The notes under the pieces: model-generated
Seen by the model: only the letters and a program-made list of their open reading frames with translations
Told to the model about the DNA's origin: nothing
Database searches by the model: none
NCBI GenBank assembly: GCA_045617225.1
Contig: JAZLIC010000119.1
Coordinates: 1-20,627, forward strand
Length of the DNA stretch: 20,627 nucleotides
Origin: JAZLIC01 sp045617225
GTDB taxonomy: Bacteria > Bacillota > Clostridia > Monoglobales > Monoglobaceae
Direction of reading: 5' to 3'
Part shown: one piece after another, positions 6,264 to 14,147 of the stretch
How positions within the stretch are numbered: position 1 is the stretch's first letter
Layout of the letters: every line of letters starts with the position of its first letter
Made by a program: the position numbers and the translations under genes

Positions 6264-8768
6264 ATGGCAGAGAAGAAGGGCACTAAAAAAGTTGATGCAA
6301 CAAAAAGTGCAGTCAGCAAGAAGATGACTGCGACAGAATATAGAAAAGAAGTTGAGAAGGTAAAAAGCGATATAGCAGGCAAAGTGAGAAGATACTTTGC
6401 AAAGCCTGTTGAGAAGGCTTCCAAAATTGAGATTTACAAAGCGGTATCTCTTACCATTCGTGACAGAATAATGGAAAAGTGGATTACCTACCGTGAAAAG
6501 ACAGATGACGCACCGCAAAAAGAGCTTTATTATCTTTCTTTTGAATTTTTAATGGGACGCGCAATGGGCAATAACTTAATGAACATTGCGGAAACGGATA
6601 TTTATCGTGATGCTCTTTTGGACCTTGGCTTTTCTCTTGAGGATATTGAGGAAGTTGAGCCTGATGCAGGACTCGGTAACGGCGGTCTTGGCAGACTTGC
6701 GGCTTGCTTTTTGGACTCGCTTACCAATCTTGAACTTCCGGCATTTGGTTGCGGTATCAGATATGAGTTCGGCTTGTTCCGTCAAAAAATTGCAGACGGT
6801 TATCAGATAGAGCTTCCTGACCAATGGCTCCAGGACGGAAACGTTTGGGAAATTGAGCGACCTGAGGATATGAAGGAAGTACACTTCAACGGCCGTGTAG
6901 AAGAATACTTCGAGGACGGACAGATGAAGTTCCGCCTTGTTGACTATAACACAGTAATTGCAGAGCCTTATGATATGCCAATCAGCGGTTTTGAAACAGA
7001 AACTGTGAACACCCTTCGCTTGTGGCGTGCATTGTCGCCTGAGGCGCTCAATATGGGCGAGTTTAATCGTGGTGACTATGTAAAGGCAACAGAGAATAAA
7101 GAGCTTGCAGAGGTTATCTCTAAGGTGCTTTATCCGGAGGATAACCACTACGAAGGTAAGCTTTTGCGTTTAAAGCAGCAATATTTCTTTGTATCTGCTA
7201 CCATTCAATGGATTTTGTCAAAGCAGAAGCAGAAGAATATATCGCTTTCAAGGCTTCCTGAATATGTGCAAATTCATATTAACGATACCCACCCAACAAT
7301 CGCAATTCCGGAAATGATGCGTATTTTGATGGACGAAGAAGGTATGGGCTGGGACGAAGCGTGGAGCATTGTGGGAAAGACCTTTGCATATACCAACCAT
7401 ACAATTTTGTGTGAGGCTTTGGAAAAGTGGCCGATGTCAATGGTTGATACCCTTCTTCCGAGACTTTCGCAAATTATCCGTGAGATTGACCGCAGACAGC
7501 GTGCCTTCCTTGAAGAACGTTTCCCCGGAGATTATGGCAAGATTGATTATATGGCGGTTATTCATAATGACGGTCAGGTGAGTATGGCAAACCTTTGCCT
7601 TACCGCTTGTCACAGTATAAACGGCGTTGCCGCACTCCATACAGACATTTTAAAGAAGGAAACCTTTAAGGACTATTTTAGTGTATATCCTTATAAGTTT
7701 AAGAATATGACAAACGGTGTTACCTTCCGCAGATGGCTCTATAAGGCAAACCCCGGACTTTCCAACTTAATCACGGAGTCTATCGGCGACGGTTGGATAA
7801 AGGACTATAAGCAGCTCGATAAGCTGACACCGTTTGCAAATGATAGCGTATTTTGTGATGAGTTTGCAAAAATCAAGCTGCAAAACAAAGAGAAGCTTGC
7901 AAAGTTTATTAAGGAGCAGAACGGTATTACCGTTGACCCAAATTCACTCTTTGATGTGCAGATAAAAAGACTTCACGAGTACAAGCGTCAGCTTTTAAAA
8001 GCGTTCCATATCGTATATCGTTATCAAAGCCTTCTTGAGAACCCCAACGCAAGCCGTCAGCCGGAAACCTTTATCTTTGGTGCAAAGGCGGCGCCCGGTT
8101 ATCATATGGCAAAGCTTATCATTAAGTTTATCAACAATATCGCAAATGTGGTAAACAATGACCCTCGTGTAAATGATGTCTTAAAGGTAGTGTTTGTTGA
8201 AAATTACAGTGTATCAATCGCAGAGAAGATAGTTGCGGCGGCGGATTTGAGTGAACAGATTTCTACCGCAAGCAAAGAAGCATCGGGCACAGGTAATATG
8301 AAGCTTATGTTAAACGGTGCCCTGACCATCGGTACAATGGACGGTGCAAACGTAGAGATACGAGAGCAGGTAGGCGATGATAATATCTTTATCTTTGGTT
8401 TGTCATCGGAGGAAGTTTTGGGACTCTATACCAAAAATGAGTCGCCAAGTCCGCAGATTTATGCAACAAACAGCGGCATAAAGAAGGTTGTTGATACATT
8501 GATTGATGACACCTTCTCTCAGAGCGAGCAAAACCTGTTCTATCCTATTTACAGAAGCTTGGTTCAGGGAACAGGCAGTTTTGTTGACCCGTATCTTGTT
8601 ATTGCAGACTTTGAGTCTTATGTTCAGGCTTGCCATAATGTTGCAAAGGCATACGCCGTACCGGGCGAATGGACAAAGAAGGCGGTTATCAACACCGCAA
8701 AGGCAGGCTTCTTTTCAAGTGACCGTACCATTGAGGATTATAACAGAGAGATTTGGCACCTTAGATAA
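6264..8768 (+). CDS. glgP: Glycogen/alpha-glucan phosphorylase
   Basis: This PLP enzyme removes glucose 1-phosphate from the non-reducing ends of glycogen or maltodextrin. The start is the ATG at 6264 behind AAAGGAG (6252-6258); an upstream in-frame TTG at 6249 would place the ribosome binding site inside the gene and is rejected. The 834 residues match the family. Seen: 'YLSFEFLMGR' (90-99), 'DAGLGNGGLGRLAACFLDS' (134-152), 'INDTHPTIAIPE' (339-350), 'MTNGVTFRRW' (482-491), 'VQIKRLHEYKRQ' (565-576) and the PLP-binding lysine in 'GTGNMKLMLNG' (K680). A Lys-rich 25-residue N-terminal tail precedes the conserved part. No other glycogen genes lie nearby; the next gene starts only 48 bases on. Confidence 0.96.
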   Translation: MAEKKGTKKVDATKSAVSKKMTATEYRKEVEKVKSDIAGKVRRYFAKPVEKASKIEIYKAVSLTIRDRIMEKWITYREKTDDAPQKELYYLSFEFLMGRAMGNNLMNIAETDIYRDALLDLGFSLEDIEEVEPDAGLGNGGLGRLAACFLDSLTNLELPAFGCGIRYEFGLFRQKIADGYQIELPDQWLQDGNVWEIERPEDMKEVHFNGRVEEYFEDGQMKFRLVDYNTVIAEPYDMPISGFETETVNTLRLWRALSPEALNMGEFNRGDYVKATENKELAEVISKVLYPEDNHYEGKLLRLKQQYFFVSATIQWILSKQKQKNISLSRLPEYVQIHINDTHPTIAIPEMMRILMDEEGMGWDEAWSIVGKTFAYTNHTILCEALEKWPMSMVDTLLPRLSQIIREIDRRQRAFLEERFPGDYGKIDYMAVIHNDGQVSMANLCLTACHSINGVAALHTDILKKETFKDYFSVYPYKFKNMTNGVTFRRWLYKANPGLSNLITESIGDGWIKDYKQLDKLTPFANDSVFCDEFAKIKLQNKEKLAKFIKEQNGITVDPNSLFDVQIKRLHEYKRQLLKAFHIVYRYQSLLENPNASRQPETFIFGAKAAPGYHMAKLIIKFINNIANVVNNDPRVNDVLKVVFVENYSVSIAEKIVAAADLSEQISTASKEASGTGNMKLMLNGALTIGTMDGANVEIREQVGDDNIFIFGLSSEEVLGLYTKNESPSPQIYATNSGIKKVVDTLIDDTFSQSEQNLFYPIYRSLVQGTGSFVDPYLVIADFESYVQACHNVAKAYAVPGEWTKKAVINTAKAGFFSSDRTIEDYNREIWHLR

Positions 8769-8816
8769 TAAAAATAAAATAAAATATATACAAAAAGAAA
8801 AAGAGAGGTAAAAAAT

Positions 8817-9623
8817 ATGAAAAAGTTTTTAGCTATCGTTTTAACATTGGTGCTTGTACTTTCAGTTGCAGCTTGCGGTGCTCCTAAGACAGAAGAGCCT
8901 GCACAGGAACCAACCGCTCAAAGTGACCTTGACTATGTTAAGGATAAGGGTACATTGGTTGTAGGTATCACTGATTTTGAGCCTATGGATTACAAAGATG
9001 AAAACGGCGAGTGGGTTGGCTTTGACGCAGACCTTGCAAAGCTCTTTGCCGAGAAGCTCGGTGTTGAAGTAGAGTTTGTTGAAATTGAGTGGTCAAACAA
9101 GATTCTGGAAATTAACAACAAGTCAATTGACTGCGTATGGAACGGTATGACTCTTACAGACGAAGTTACATCTGCAATGAACTGCTCTAAGCCATACTGC
9201 AACAATCAGCAGATTGTAATTGTTCCTGCCGAAAAGAAAGATGATTATCAGACAGAGGAAAGCTTAAAGGAACTTAACTTTGCAGTAGAGGACGGCTCCG
9301 CAGGTAACGAGATTGCAGAGGAGAAGGGCCTTACATTTACACCGGTTATAGACCAGGCTACCGCTGTAATGGAGGTTGCATCAGGCACATCAGACGGTGC
9401 AATTATCGACTCACTTATGGCAGCCGCTATGGTTGGCGAAGGTACCGCTTATGAAAACTTGGCTTATACAGTCGGTCTTAGCAGTGAGGAATACGGCGTT
9501 GGTTTCCGTAAGGATTCCGACCTTACAGATGCATTTAACGCATTCTTAGAAGAAATCACAGCAAGCGGTGAAATTGATAAGGTTGCCGAGAAGTACGGCG
9601 TACAGGCTGCACTTATAAAATAA
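8817..9623 (+). CDS. Amino-acid ABC transporter substrate-binding lipoprotein (family 3)
   Basis: The 268-residue protein has a lipoprotein signal (Lys-Lys start, hydrophobic stretch, lipobox 'SVAAC' with Cys20) and a family-3 solute-binding domain: 'LVVGITDFEPMDYKDENGEW' (about 44-63), 'GFDADLAKLFAEKLGVEV' and 'DCVWNGMTLTDEV'. It should sit on the outer face of the membrane and deliver a polar amino acid or similar solute to the permease and ATPase encoded next. Odd: where GlnH-type proteins have an Arg that grips the substrate alpha-carboxylate (the '(I/L)TDER' motif) this one has Val ('LTDEV'), so the ligand class is uncertain. Ribosome binding site GAGAGGT. Stop is 20 bases before the permease. 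Confidence 0.92.
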   Translation: MKKFLAIVLTLVLVLSVAACGAPKTEEPAQEPTAQSDLDYVKDKGTLVVGITDFEPMDYKDENGEWVGFDADLAKLFAEKLGVEVEFVEIEWSNKILEINNKSIDCVWNGMTLTDEVTSAMNCSKPYCNNQQIVIVPAEKKDDYQTEESLKELNFAVEDGSAGNEIAEEKGLTFTPVIDQATAVMEVASGTSDGAIIDSLMAAAMVGEGTAYENLAYTVGLSSEEYGVGFRKDSDLTDAFNAFLEEITASGEIDKVAEKYGVQAALIK

Positions 9624-9643
9624 TTTAAGGACTGAGTTAGTTT

Positions 9644-10357
9644 ATGCAAATACTAAATTCAATCAGTAATTTAATAGACACTGTCACACGGCAGATGCCT
9701 GTTGTTTTTCCTGCGCTTAATGTAGGCTTTATACAGACACTTAAATTATTTCTGTTTACTTTAATCGGTGCATTGCCTCTTGGACTTCTTATCTCCTTTG
9801 GCTCAATGTCAAGATTTAAACCGCTCAGTGGCTTAACACGCTTTATAGTGTGGATTTTCAGAGGCTCGCCGCTTATGCTTCAACTTATGATAATTTATTA
9901 TCTGCCGGGACTTATAGGCAGAAATGTATGGGGCGGCGGCGAAAAGGGCAGGTTTATTGCGGCGGTTATTGCCTTTATACTGAACTATTCCTGCTACTTC
10001 TCAGAGATATACCGAGGTGGCATACAGGGTGTGCCGAAGGGACAACAAGAGGCAGGTCAGGTTTTGGGACTGAGCAAAACACAGGTATTCTTTAAGATTA
10101 CCCTTCTTCAAATGGTAAAGCGTATTGTGCCGCCTATGTCAAATGAGATTATTACATTGGTGAAGGATACCTCTCTTGCACGCATTATCGCACTTCAAGA
10201 GATTATCTGGGCAGGAGCGGCGTTTATGAAAAGCTCCCACGGAATTCAAGGTCAGATATGGCCGTTGTTCTTCACCGGCGTCTACTATCTTATCTTCTGC
10301 GGTGTGCTTACCGTGTTGTTCCGCCGCATTGAAAAGAAGCTTGACTATTTTGCATAG
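9644..10357 (+). CDS. Amino-acid ABC transporter permease
   Basis: This 237-residue inner-membrane protein of the HisM/GlnP type has about five hydrophobic segments: 'FIQTLKLFLFTLIGALPLGLLI' is the first, and the last lies near 'LFFTGVYYLIFCGVLTVL'. The cytoplasmic coupling loop 'GVPKGQQEAGQVLGLSK' (129-145) is the EAA motif that docks to the ATPase. 'IFRGSPLMLQL' (71-81) is typical of polar amino-acid permeases. The ribosome binding site (AAGGA) is rather far from the ATG, suggesting translation coupled to the upstream gene. A single permease would work as a homodimer. Confidence 0.92.
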   Translation: MQILNSISNLIDTVTRQMPVVFPALNVGFIQTLKLFLFTLIGALPLGLLISFGSMSRFKPLSGLTRFIVWIFRGSPLMLQLMIIYYLPGLIGRNVWGGGEKGRFIAAVIAFILNYSCYFSEIYRGGIQGVPKGQQEAGQVLGLSKTQVFFKITLLQMVKRIVPPMSNEIITLVKDTSLARIIALQEIIWAGAAFMKSSHGIQGQIWPLFFTGVYYLIFCGVLTVLFRRIEKKLDYFA

Positions 10358-10378
10358 TTGATTAAACGAGGTGATTTG

Positions 10379-11161
10379 ATGATTTTTGAAGTCAAAGGAC
10401 TACATAAAAGCTTTGGAAAGAATGAAGTCTTAAAAGGCATAGACTTTTCAATGAACGAGGGCGAGGTCCTATCAATCCTCGGCTCATCGGGAAGCGGAAA
10501 AACCACCCTTTTGCGTTGTATCAACTTTTTAGAGCGTGCGGACAAGGGCAAAATTCTGTTAGACGGTGAAGTTTTGTTTGATGCCGAAAGCGACAAGGCG
10601 GCAAAACCAAAGGAAATCCGCAAGAAGCAACATAACTTCGGCCTTGTATTTCAGGACTTTAACTTATTTCCGCAGTACAGTGTCATAGAAAATGTTATGC
10701 TTGCCCCAAAGCTTTTGGCAAAGCAAAGAGAGGATTTTAAATCACGACGCAGTGAAATATATGCGGAGATACGCAAAGGCGCCGAAGAACTTTTAGATAG
10801 AGTAGGACTTAGTGATAAGACCGACAGTTACCCTTGTGAGTTGTCAGGCGGACAAAAGCAGAGAGTGTCTATTGCACGTGCTCTTGCCTTAAAGCCGAGA
10901 GTTTTATTTTTTGATGAGCCTACATCGGCTCTGGACCCTGAGCTTACAGGCGAAATTTTAAAAGTTATCAGGAGCCTGGCGGAGCAGAATATCACAATGG
11001 TTATTATTACTCACGAAATTGATTTTGCGTATTCCGTCAGTGATAAAATTCTCTTTATGGCAAAGGGTGTAGTGGTTGAATCGGGAACGCCCGAGGAGGT
11101 TATTGATAACCCCAAGCATGCACGCACTCGTGCATTTTTGCAAAAATTAAATGATAAGTAA
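10379..11161 (+). CDS. Amino-acid ABC transporter ATP-binding protein
   Basis: The 260-residue ATPase has all motifs intact: Walker A 'GSSGSGKTT' (35-43), Q-loop 'FQDFNLFP' (Q92), signature 'LSGGQKQR' (155-162), Walker B 'VLFFDEPTSALD' (E180 catalytic) and switch His in 'ITHEID' (H212). It is of the GlnQ/HisP type that energises uptake. The start is ATG 10379 behind GAGG (10368-10371); an in-frame TTG directly after the permease stop (10358) precedes the ribosome binding site and is not used here. It completes a three-gene operon with the lipoprotein and permease. Confidence 0.95.
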   Translation: MIFEVKGLHKSFGKNEVLKGIDFSMNEGEVLSILGSSGSGKTTLLRCINFLERADKGKILLDGEVLFDAESDKAAKPKEIRKKQHNFGLVFQDFNLFPQYSVIENVMLAPKLLAKQREDFKSRRSEIYAEIRKGAEELLDRVGLSDKTDSYPCELSGGQKQRVSIARALALKPRVLFFDEPTSALDPELTGEILKVIRSLAEQNITMVIITHEIDFAYSVSDKILFMAKGVVVESGTPEEVIDNPKHARTRAFLQKLNDK

Positions 11162-11172
11162 TGCAAAACTTG

Positions 11173-11197
11173 GTTAAATTTTTAACGGATTTTTTTA
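11173..11197 (+). terminator. Weak candidate terminator after the ABC operon
   Basis: GTTAA (11173-11177) pairs with TTAAC (11182-11186) across four bases, followed by GGA and seven or more T. The stem is only five AT-rich pairs, so confidence is low. Confidence 0.3.
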
Positions 11198-11205
11198 AAA
11201 AACAC

Positions 11206-11234
11206 TTGTATATTTTTAAATAATGAGGTAAAAT
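11206..11234 (+). promoter_or_regulatory. Probable promoter of GAPDH
   Basis: TTGTAT (11206-11211) and TAAAAT (11229-11234) are separated by exactly 17 bases, about 57 bases before the start codon. This fits a strong housekeeping sigma-70-type promoter for a highly expressed glycolytic gene. Confidence 0.6.
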
Positions 11235-11290
11235 AATACAGGTGTGTTTGAAAAAGAATAAACTTTATATATTTTAGGAGGTATTTTACT

Positions 11291-12319
11291 ATGTCAGTAA
11301 AAGTTGCAATTAACGGTTTTGGTAGAATCGGACGTTTGGCATTTCGTCAGATGTTCGGCGCAGAGGGATATGAGATTGTTGCTATTAACGACCTTACAGA
11401 CCCTAAGATGCTTGCTCATCTTTTAAAGTATGATACAGCACAGGGCGGCTACTGCGGTGTAATCGGTCAGGGACTTCACTCCGTAGAAGCAGGGGAAGGT
11501 AAAATCACAGTTGACGGTAAGGAAATCACAATCTACGCAGAGAAGGACGCAAAGGACCTTCCTTGGGGCAAGATTGGTGTAGACGTTGTATTGGAATGCA
11601 CAGGCTTCTACTGCTCAAAGGAAAAGAGCCAGGCACACATCGATGCAGGCGCTAAGAAGGTTGTTATTTCTGCTCCGGCAGGCAATGACCTTCCGACAGT
11701 TGTATATAGCGTAAACGAAAATATCCTCACAAAGGAAGATAAGATTATTTCTGCCGCTTCATGTACAACAAACTGTCTTGCACCTATGGCAAAGGCACTT
11801 AACGACTTTGCTCCTATCCAGACAGGTATTATGGCTACAATCCACGCATACACAGGCGACCAGATGATTCTTGACGGTCCTCACAGAAAGGGCGATTTAA
11901 GACGTGCTCGTGCAGGTGCCGCTAACATTGTTCCTAACTCAACAGGTGCTGCAAAGGCTATCGGCTTGGTTATCCCTGAGCTTAACGGTAAGCTCATCGG
12001 TGCCGCACAGAGAGTTCCTGTTCCGACAGGCTCAACAACTATCCTTACAGCTGTTGTAAAGGGCAATAATGTTACTGTTGACGGTATCAATGCTGCTATG
12101 AAGGCTGCCGCTTCTGAGTCTTTCGGTTACAACGAAGACCCGATTGTATCTTCTGATATTATCGGTATGAGATACGGCTCACTCTTTGATGCAACACAGA
12201 CAATGGTTGCACAGATTGCAGATGACCTTTATGAAGTACAGGTTGTTTCCTGGTATGATAACGAGAACAGTTACACAAGCCAGATGGTTAGAACAATCAA
12301 GTACTTTGCAGAAATCTAA
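11291..12319 (+). CDS. gap: Glyceraldehyde-3-phosphate dehydrogenase, NAD-type
   Basis: This cytosolic glycolytic enzyme oxidises glyceraldehyde 3-phosphate to 1,3-bisphosphoglycerate. The 342-residue sequence shows the Rossmann motif 'INGFGRIGRL' (7-16), Asp34 in 'AINDL' (typical of NAD rather than NADP preference), the catalytic Cys in 'SAASCTTNCLAP' (C158), the activating His in 'TIHAYTGDQ' (H185), 'RRARAGAANIVPNSTGAAKA' and the C-terminal 'SWYDNENSYTSQMV'. It has a near-perfect AGGAGG ribosome binding site (11276-11281) and stands alone between its own promoter and a strong terminator. Confidence 0.98.
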   Translation: MSVKVAINGFGRIGRLAFRQMFGAEGYEIVAINDLTDPKMLAHLLKYDTAQGGYCGVIGQGLHSVEAGEGKITVDGKEITIYAEKDAKDLPWGKIGVDVVLECTGFYCSKEKSQAHIDAGAKKVVISAPAGNDLPTVVYSVNENILTKEDKIISAASCTTNCLAPMAKALNDFAPIQTGIMATIHAYTGDQMILDGPHRKGDLRRARAGAANIVPNSTGAAKAIGLVIPELNGKLIGAAQRVPVPTGSTTILTAVVKGNNVTVDGINAAMKAAASESFGYNEDPIVSSDIIGMRYGSLFDATQTMVAQIADDLYEVQVVSWYDNENSYTSQMVRTIKYFAEI

Positions 12320-12321
12320 TC

Positions 12322-12368
12322 AAGATATTAAAAAGGGCTCCCGATGTGGGAGCCTTTTTTAATATCTT
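12322..12368. terminator. Strong bidirectional Rho-independent terminator
   Basis: GGCTCCC (12336-12342) pairs perfectly with GGGAGCC (12348-12354) across the loop GATGT. It is flanked by A-rich and T-rich arms that extend the symmetry (AAGATATTAAAAA on the left, TTTTTTAATATCTT on the right). It serves gap on the plus strand and, read from the other side, the convergent signalling operon ending at 12400. Confidence 0.92.
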
Positions 12369-12399
12369 AAACAGCTTTTTTGCCTATTAAATGGGTAAA

Positions 12400-13566
12400 T
12401 TACATTACGATTGAGTCTACCTCATCTACCAAACGAATAAGCTCATCCTGATAGAATTTAATATTTTCAGGAGTATTACCACGGGTGAAGCTTCTGCGAA
12501 GGAGCCTTGTATAGCCTGCAATAGCGGCTTGCTTAATTCTCATTTCAATCTCGGCTTCATCAGTAGTTTCGAAATAAAGCTCAAATGTTTTGTGCAGAAT
12601 ATGCTGTGCTACATCAAAGGTAATGCCCAAAAACTTCTCAATATTTGCGTGGTTGGTGATGGAAAATCCTCTGTAAGCGTTAAAGATACCTGACATTTCA
12701 AATATCGGATTACCGTGGCAAAGGGTGTCCATATCAATTAAAAGTACCTCGCCGTTCTGCATCATAATATTCTTGATGTGATAATCGCCGTGCATCATTT
12801 TGTTGCTGACAGGCACATCATCAAATAATTTTTTAAGCTTCTTTGCAGTTTCCTCAGGCAGATGCTCGCAAGTAATATTTACCCATTTTTGTGCAACTTC
12901 TTTCTCATCGGGCATATCCTCAGGATTGACATCGGTTGCGTGCATCTTCTTTAAAACATCTACCGAGTAGCCGATATATTTATCAATGTCGTCAGGGTTT
13001 TTAAGTATCAATTTTACAAATGAGTCTGCGTTTAAAAGTTCAAATACTGAGCCGTAACCGTCACCGACTTTTACAACATCATAGGGAATGGCGGTGGGGA
13101 TACCCAATACAAACGCCTTTCGCGCAAGCTCACGCTCACGATGGATGTCAGGAAGTGCATCGGAGTTGAAGTAGTATTTTACAATGGTATCAGGGTCAAT
13201 GCGATAAACCTTACCGTTTGCCCCCTGTCCGATAACCTCACAGCCTTCAATACTGATTTTGCGGTATGCCTTTTCGACAGGTATCATTTCAGTAAAGCCC
13301 GTCATATCGAAAATCTCATAAACCTCAGATGACGCATTTATGATTTTCAGTGTCGGCTCATCTTTGCGAAGACGGAGCACGATACGCAATCCTGCACTTG
13401 AAATGTATTCCAGGTCCTCCAAGTCCAAAACGACTGTTTGGTGGGGGTTGTTGTTTAGTGTGTCAATTATAGCGGTTTCGATATCACTTGCATTGGTAGA
13501 GTCAATTCTTCCGTCTGCGATGATGGTTAATTCTTCACCGTTTAATTTTGATGTAACATTTGCCAT
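12400..13566 (-). CDS. STAS (anti-sigma antagonist) domain fused to an APH-like kinase
   Basis: Residues 1-100 form a STAS domain with the phospho-acceptor motif 'LEYISSAGLRI' (S56/S57) and the closing helix 'YEIFDMTGF'. Residues 105-388 form an aminoglycoside/choline-kinase-like domain: glycine-rich loop 'IGQGANGKVYRI' (112-123), invariant Lys (K130), catalytic loop 'HGDYHIKN' (H259, D261, N266) and metal-binding 'LLIDMD' (D278, D280). The layout resembles the TIGR02172-type family of STAS-kinase fusions. All kinase residues are intact, so it is probably active, but its substrate is unknown; antibiotic resistance is not implied. It is last in the five-gene signalling operon, 14 bases after the HD gene, with AGGAGAA as ribosome binding site. 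Phosphorylation of its STAS part by a neighbouring HATPase could gate the kinase. Confidence 0.88.
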   Translation of the reverse strand: MANVTSKLNGEELTIIADGRIDSTNASDIETAIIDTLNNNPHQTVVLDLEDLEYISSAGLRIVLRLRKDEPTLKIINASSEVYEIFDMTGFTEMIPVEKAYRKISIEGCEVIGQGANGKVYRIDPDTIVKYYFNSDALPDIHRERELARKAFVLGIPTAIPYDVVKVGDGYGSVFELLNADSFVKLILKNPDDIDKYIGYSVDVLKKMHATDVNPEDMPDEKEVAQKWVNITCEHLPEETAKKLKKLFDDVPVSNKMMHGDYHIKNIMMQNGEVLLIDMDTLCHGNPIFEMSGIFNAYRGFSITNHANIEKFLGITFDVAQHILHKTFELYFETTDEAEIEMRIKQAAIAGYTRLLRRSFTRGNTPENIKFYQDELIRLVDEVDSIVM

Positions 13567-13580
13567 AATCGTTGTTCTCC

Positions 13581-14141
13581 TTAATCAAATATTTTATCTA
13601 ATAAACTAACATATTCTTTGTAAGCAACCGTGTCTTTAAGCTCGCTCACATATTCTGCGACAGAACGATAGTACCAGGCGTGCTTGGATTTATCCTTCTG
13701 ATGGAATATTGAAAACACTTCATCGCCCACCTGTGTATATTTTAGGTAAATAGAGCGGATGTTTGAAAGCTTATCTCCAAGCCAGAGAATTTTAACAGCT
13801 ATATCCGGTTCCTCTTTAAGTGCCAAAAGGGTTTCTTCCTTTCGTATCTGCCAGGTAGAAGCAGGCGGGAGGTCTGCTCTTTTGTCCTCTGTTTCATGGG
13901 CTACCAACTCTGCCACACGCTCACCGAACCGCTCTTGTATTTCCTCAATTGTTACATTTGTGTCCTCTACCGTGTCGTGGAGCAATCCTGCAATCAATAT
14001 ATCTTCATCGGAAGTGATTGTTGCAATGATGGAAGCTACTTCAAGCGGGTGTAAAATATATGGTATTTTTGCACTTTTACGCACTTGACCGCTATGGGCA
14101 TTGGTCGCAAAAATAACTGCGTCATCAAATTGTTTGCTCAT
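13581..14141 (-). CDS. HD-domain hydrolase, MESH1/SpoT-hydrolase-like
   Basis: The 186-residue protein has the complete metal and catalytic set of the (p)ppGpp hydrolase domain of RelA/SpoT and stand-alone MESH1 proteins: 'IPYILHPLEVA' (H31), 'AGLLHDTVEDT' (H55, D56, E59, D60) and 'LGDKLSNIRS' (D123, N127), plus a late 'HAWYYRSVAEYV'. There is no synthetase, TGS or ACT domain. The known family reaction is removal of the 3'-pyrophosphate from (p)ppGpp (MESH1 proteins also hydrolyse NADPH). Which is used here is unknown. It starts 6 bases after the stop of the large sensor gene, so the two are probably translationally coupled, linking stringent-type signalling to the partner switch. Confidence 0.88.
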   Translation of the reverse strand: MSKQFDDAVIFATNAHSGQVRKSAKIPYILHPLEVASIIATITSDEDILIAGLLHDTVEDTNVTIEEIQERFGERVAELVAHETEDKRADLPPASTWQIRKEETLLALKEEPDIAVKILWLGDKLSNIRSIYLKYTQVGDEVFSIFHQKDKSKHAWYYRSVAEYVSELKDTVAYKEYVSLLDKIFD

Positions 14142-14147
14142 AAAGTC

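Noticed and set aside
10358..10378. Upstream TTG start for the ABC ATPase
   Set aside because: It lies before the GAGG ribosome binding site; the ATG at 10379 starts at the usual family position.
12400..13566. Aminoglycoside-resistance gene
   Set aside because: The kinase domain is of the APH-like fold but is fused to STAS and lies in a signalling operon; fold alone does not support antibiotic resistance.
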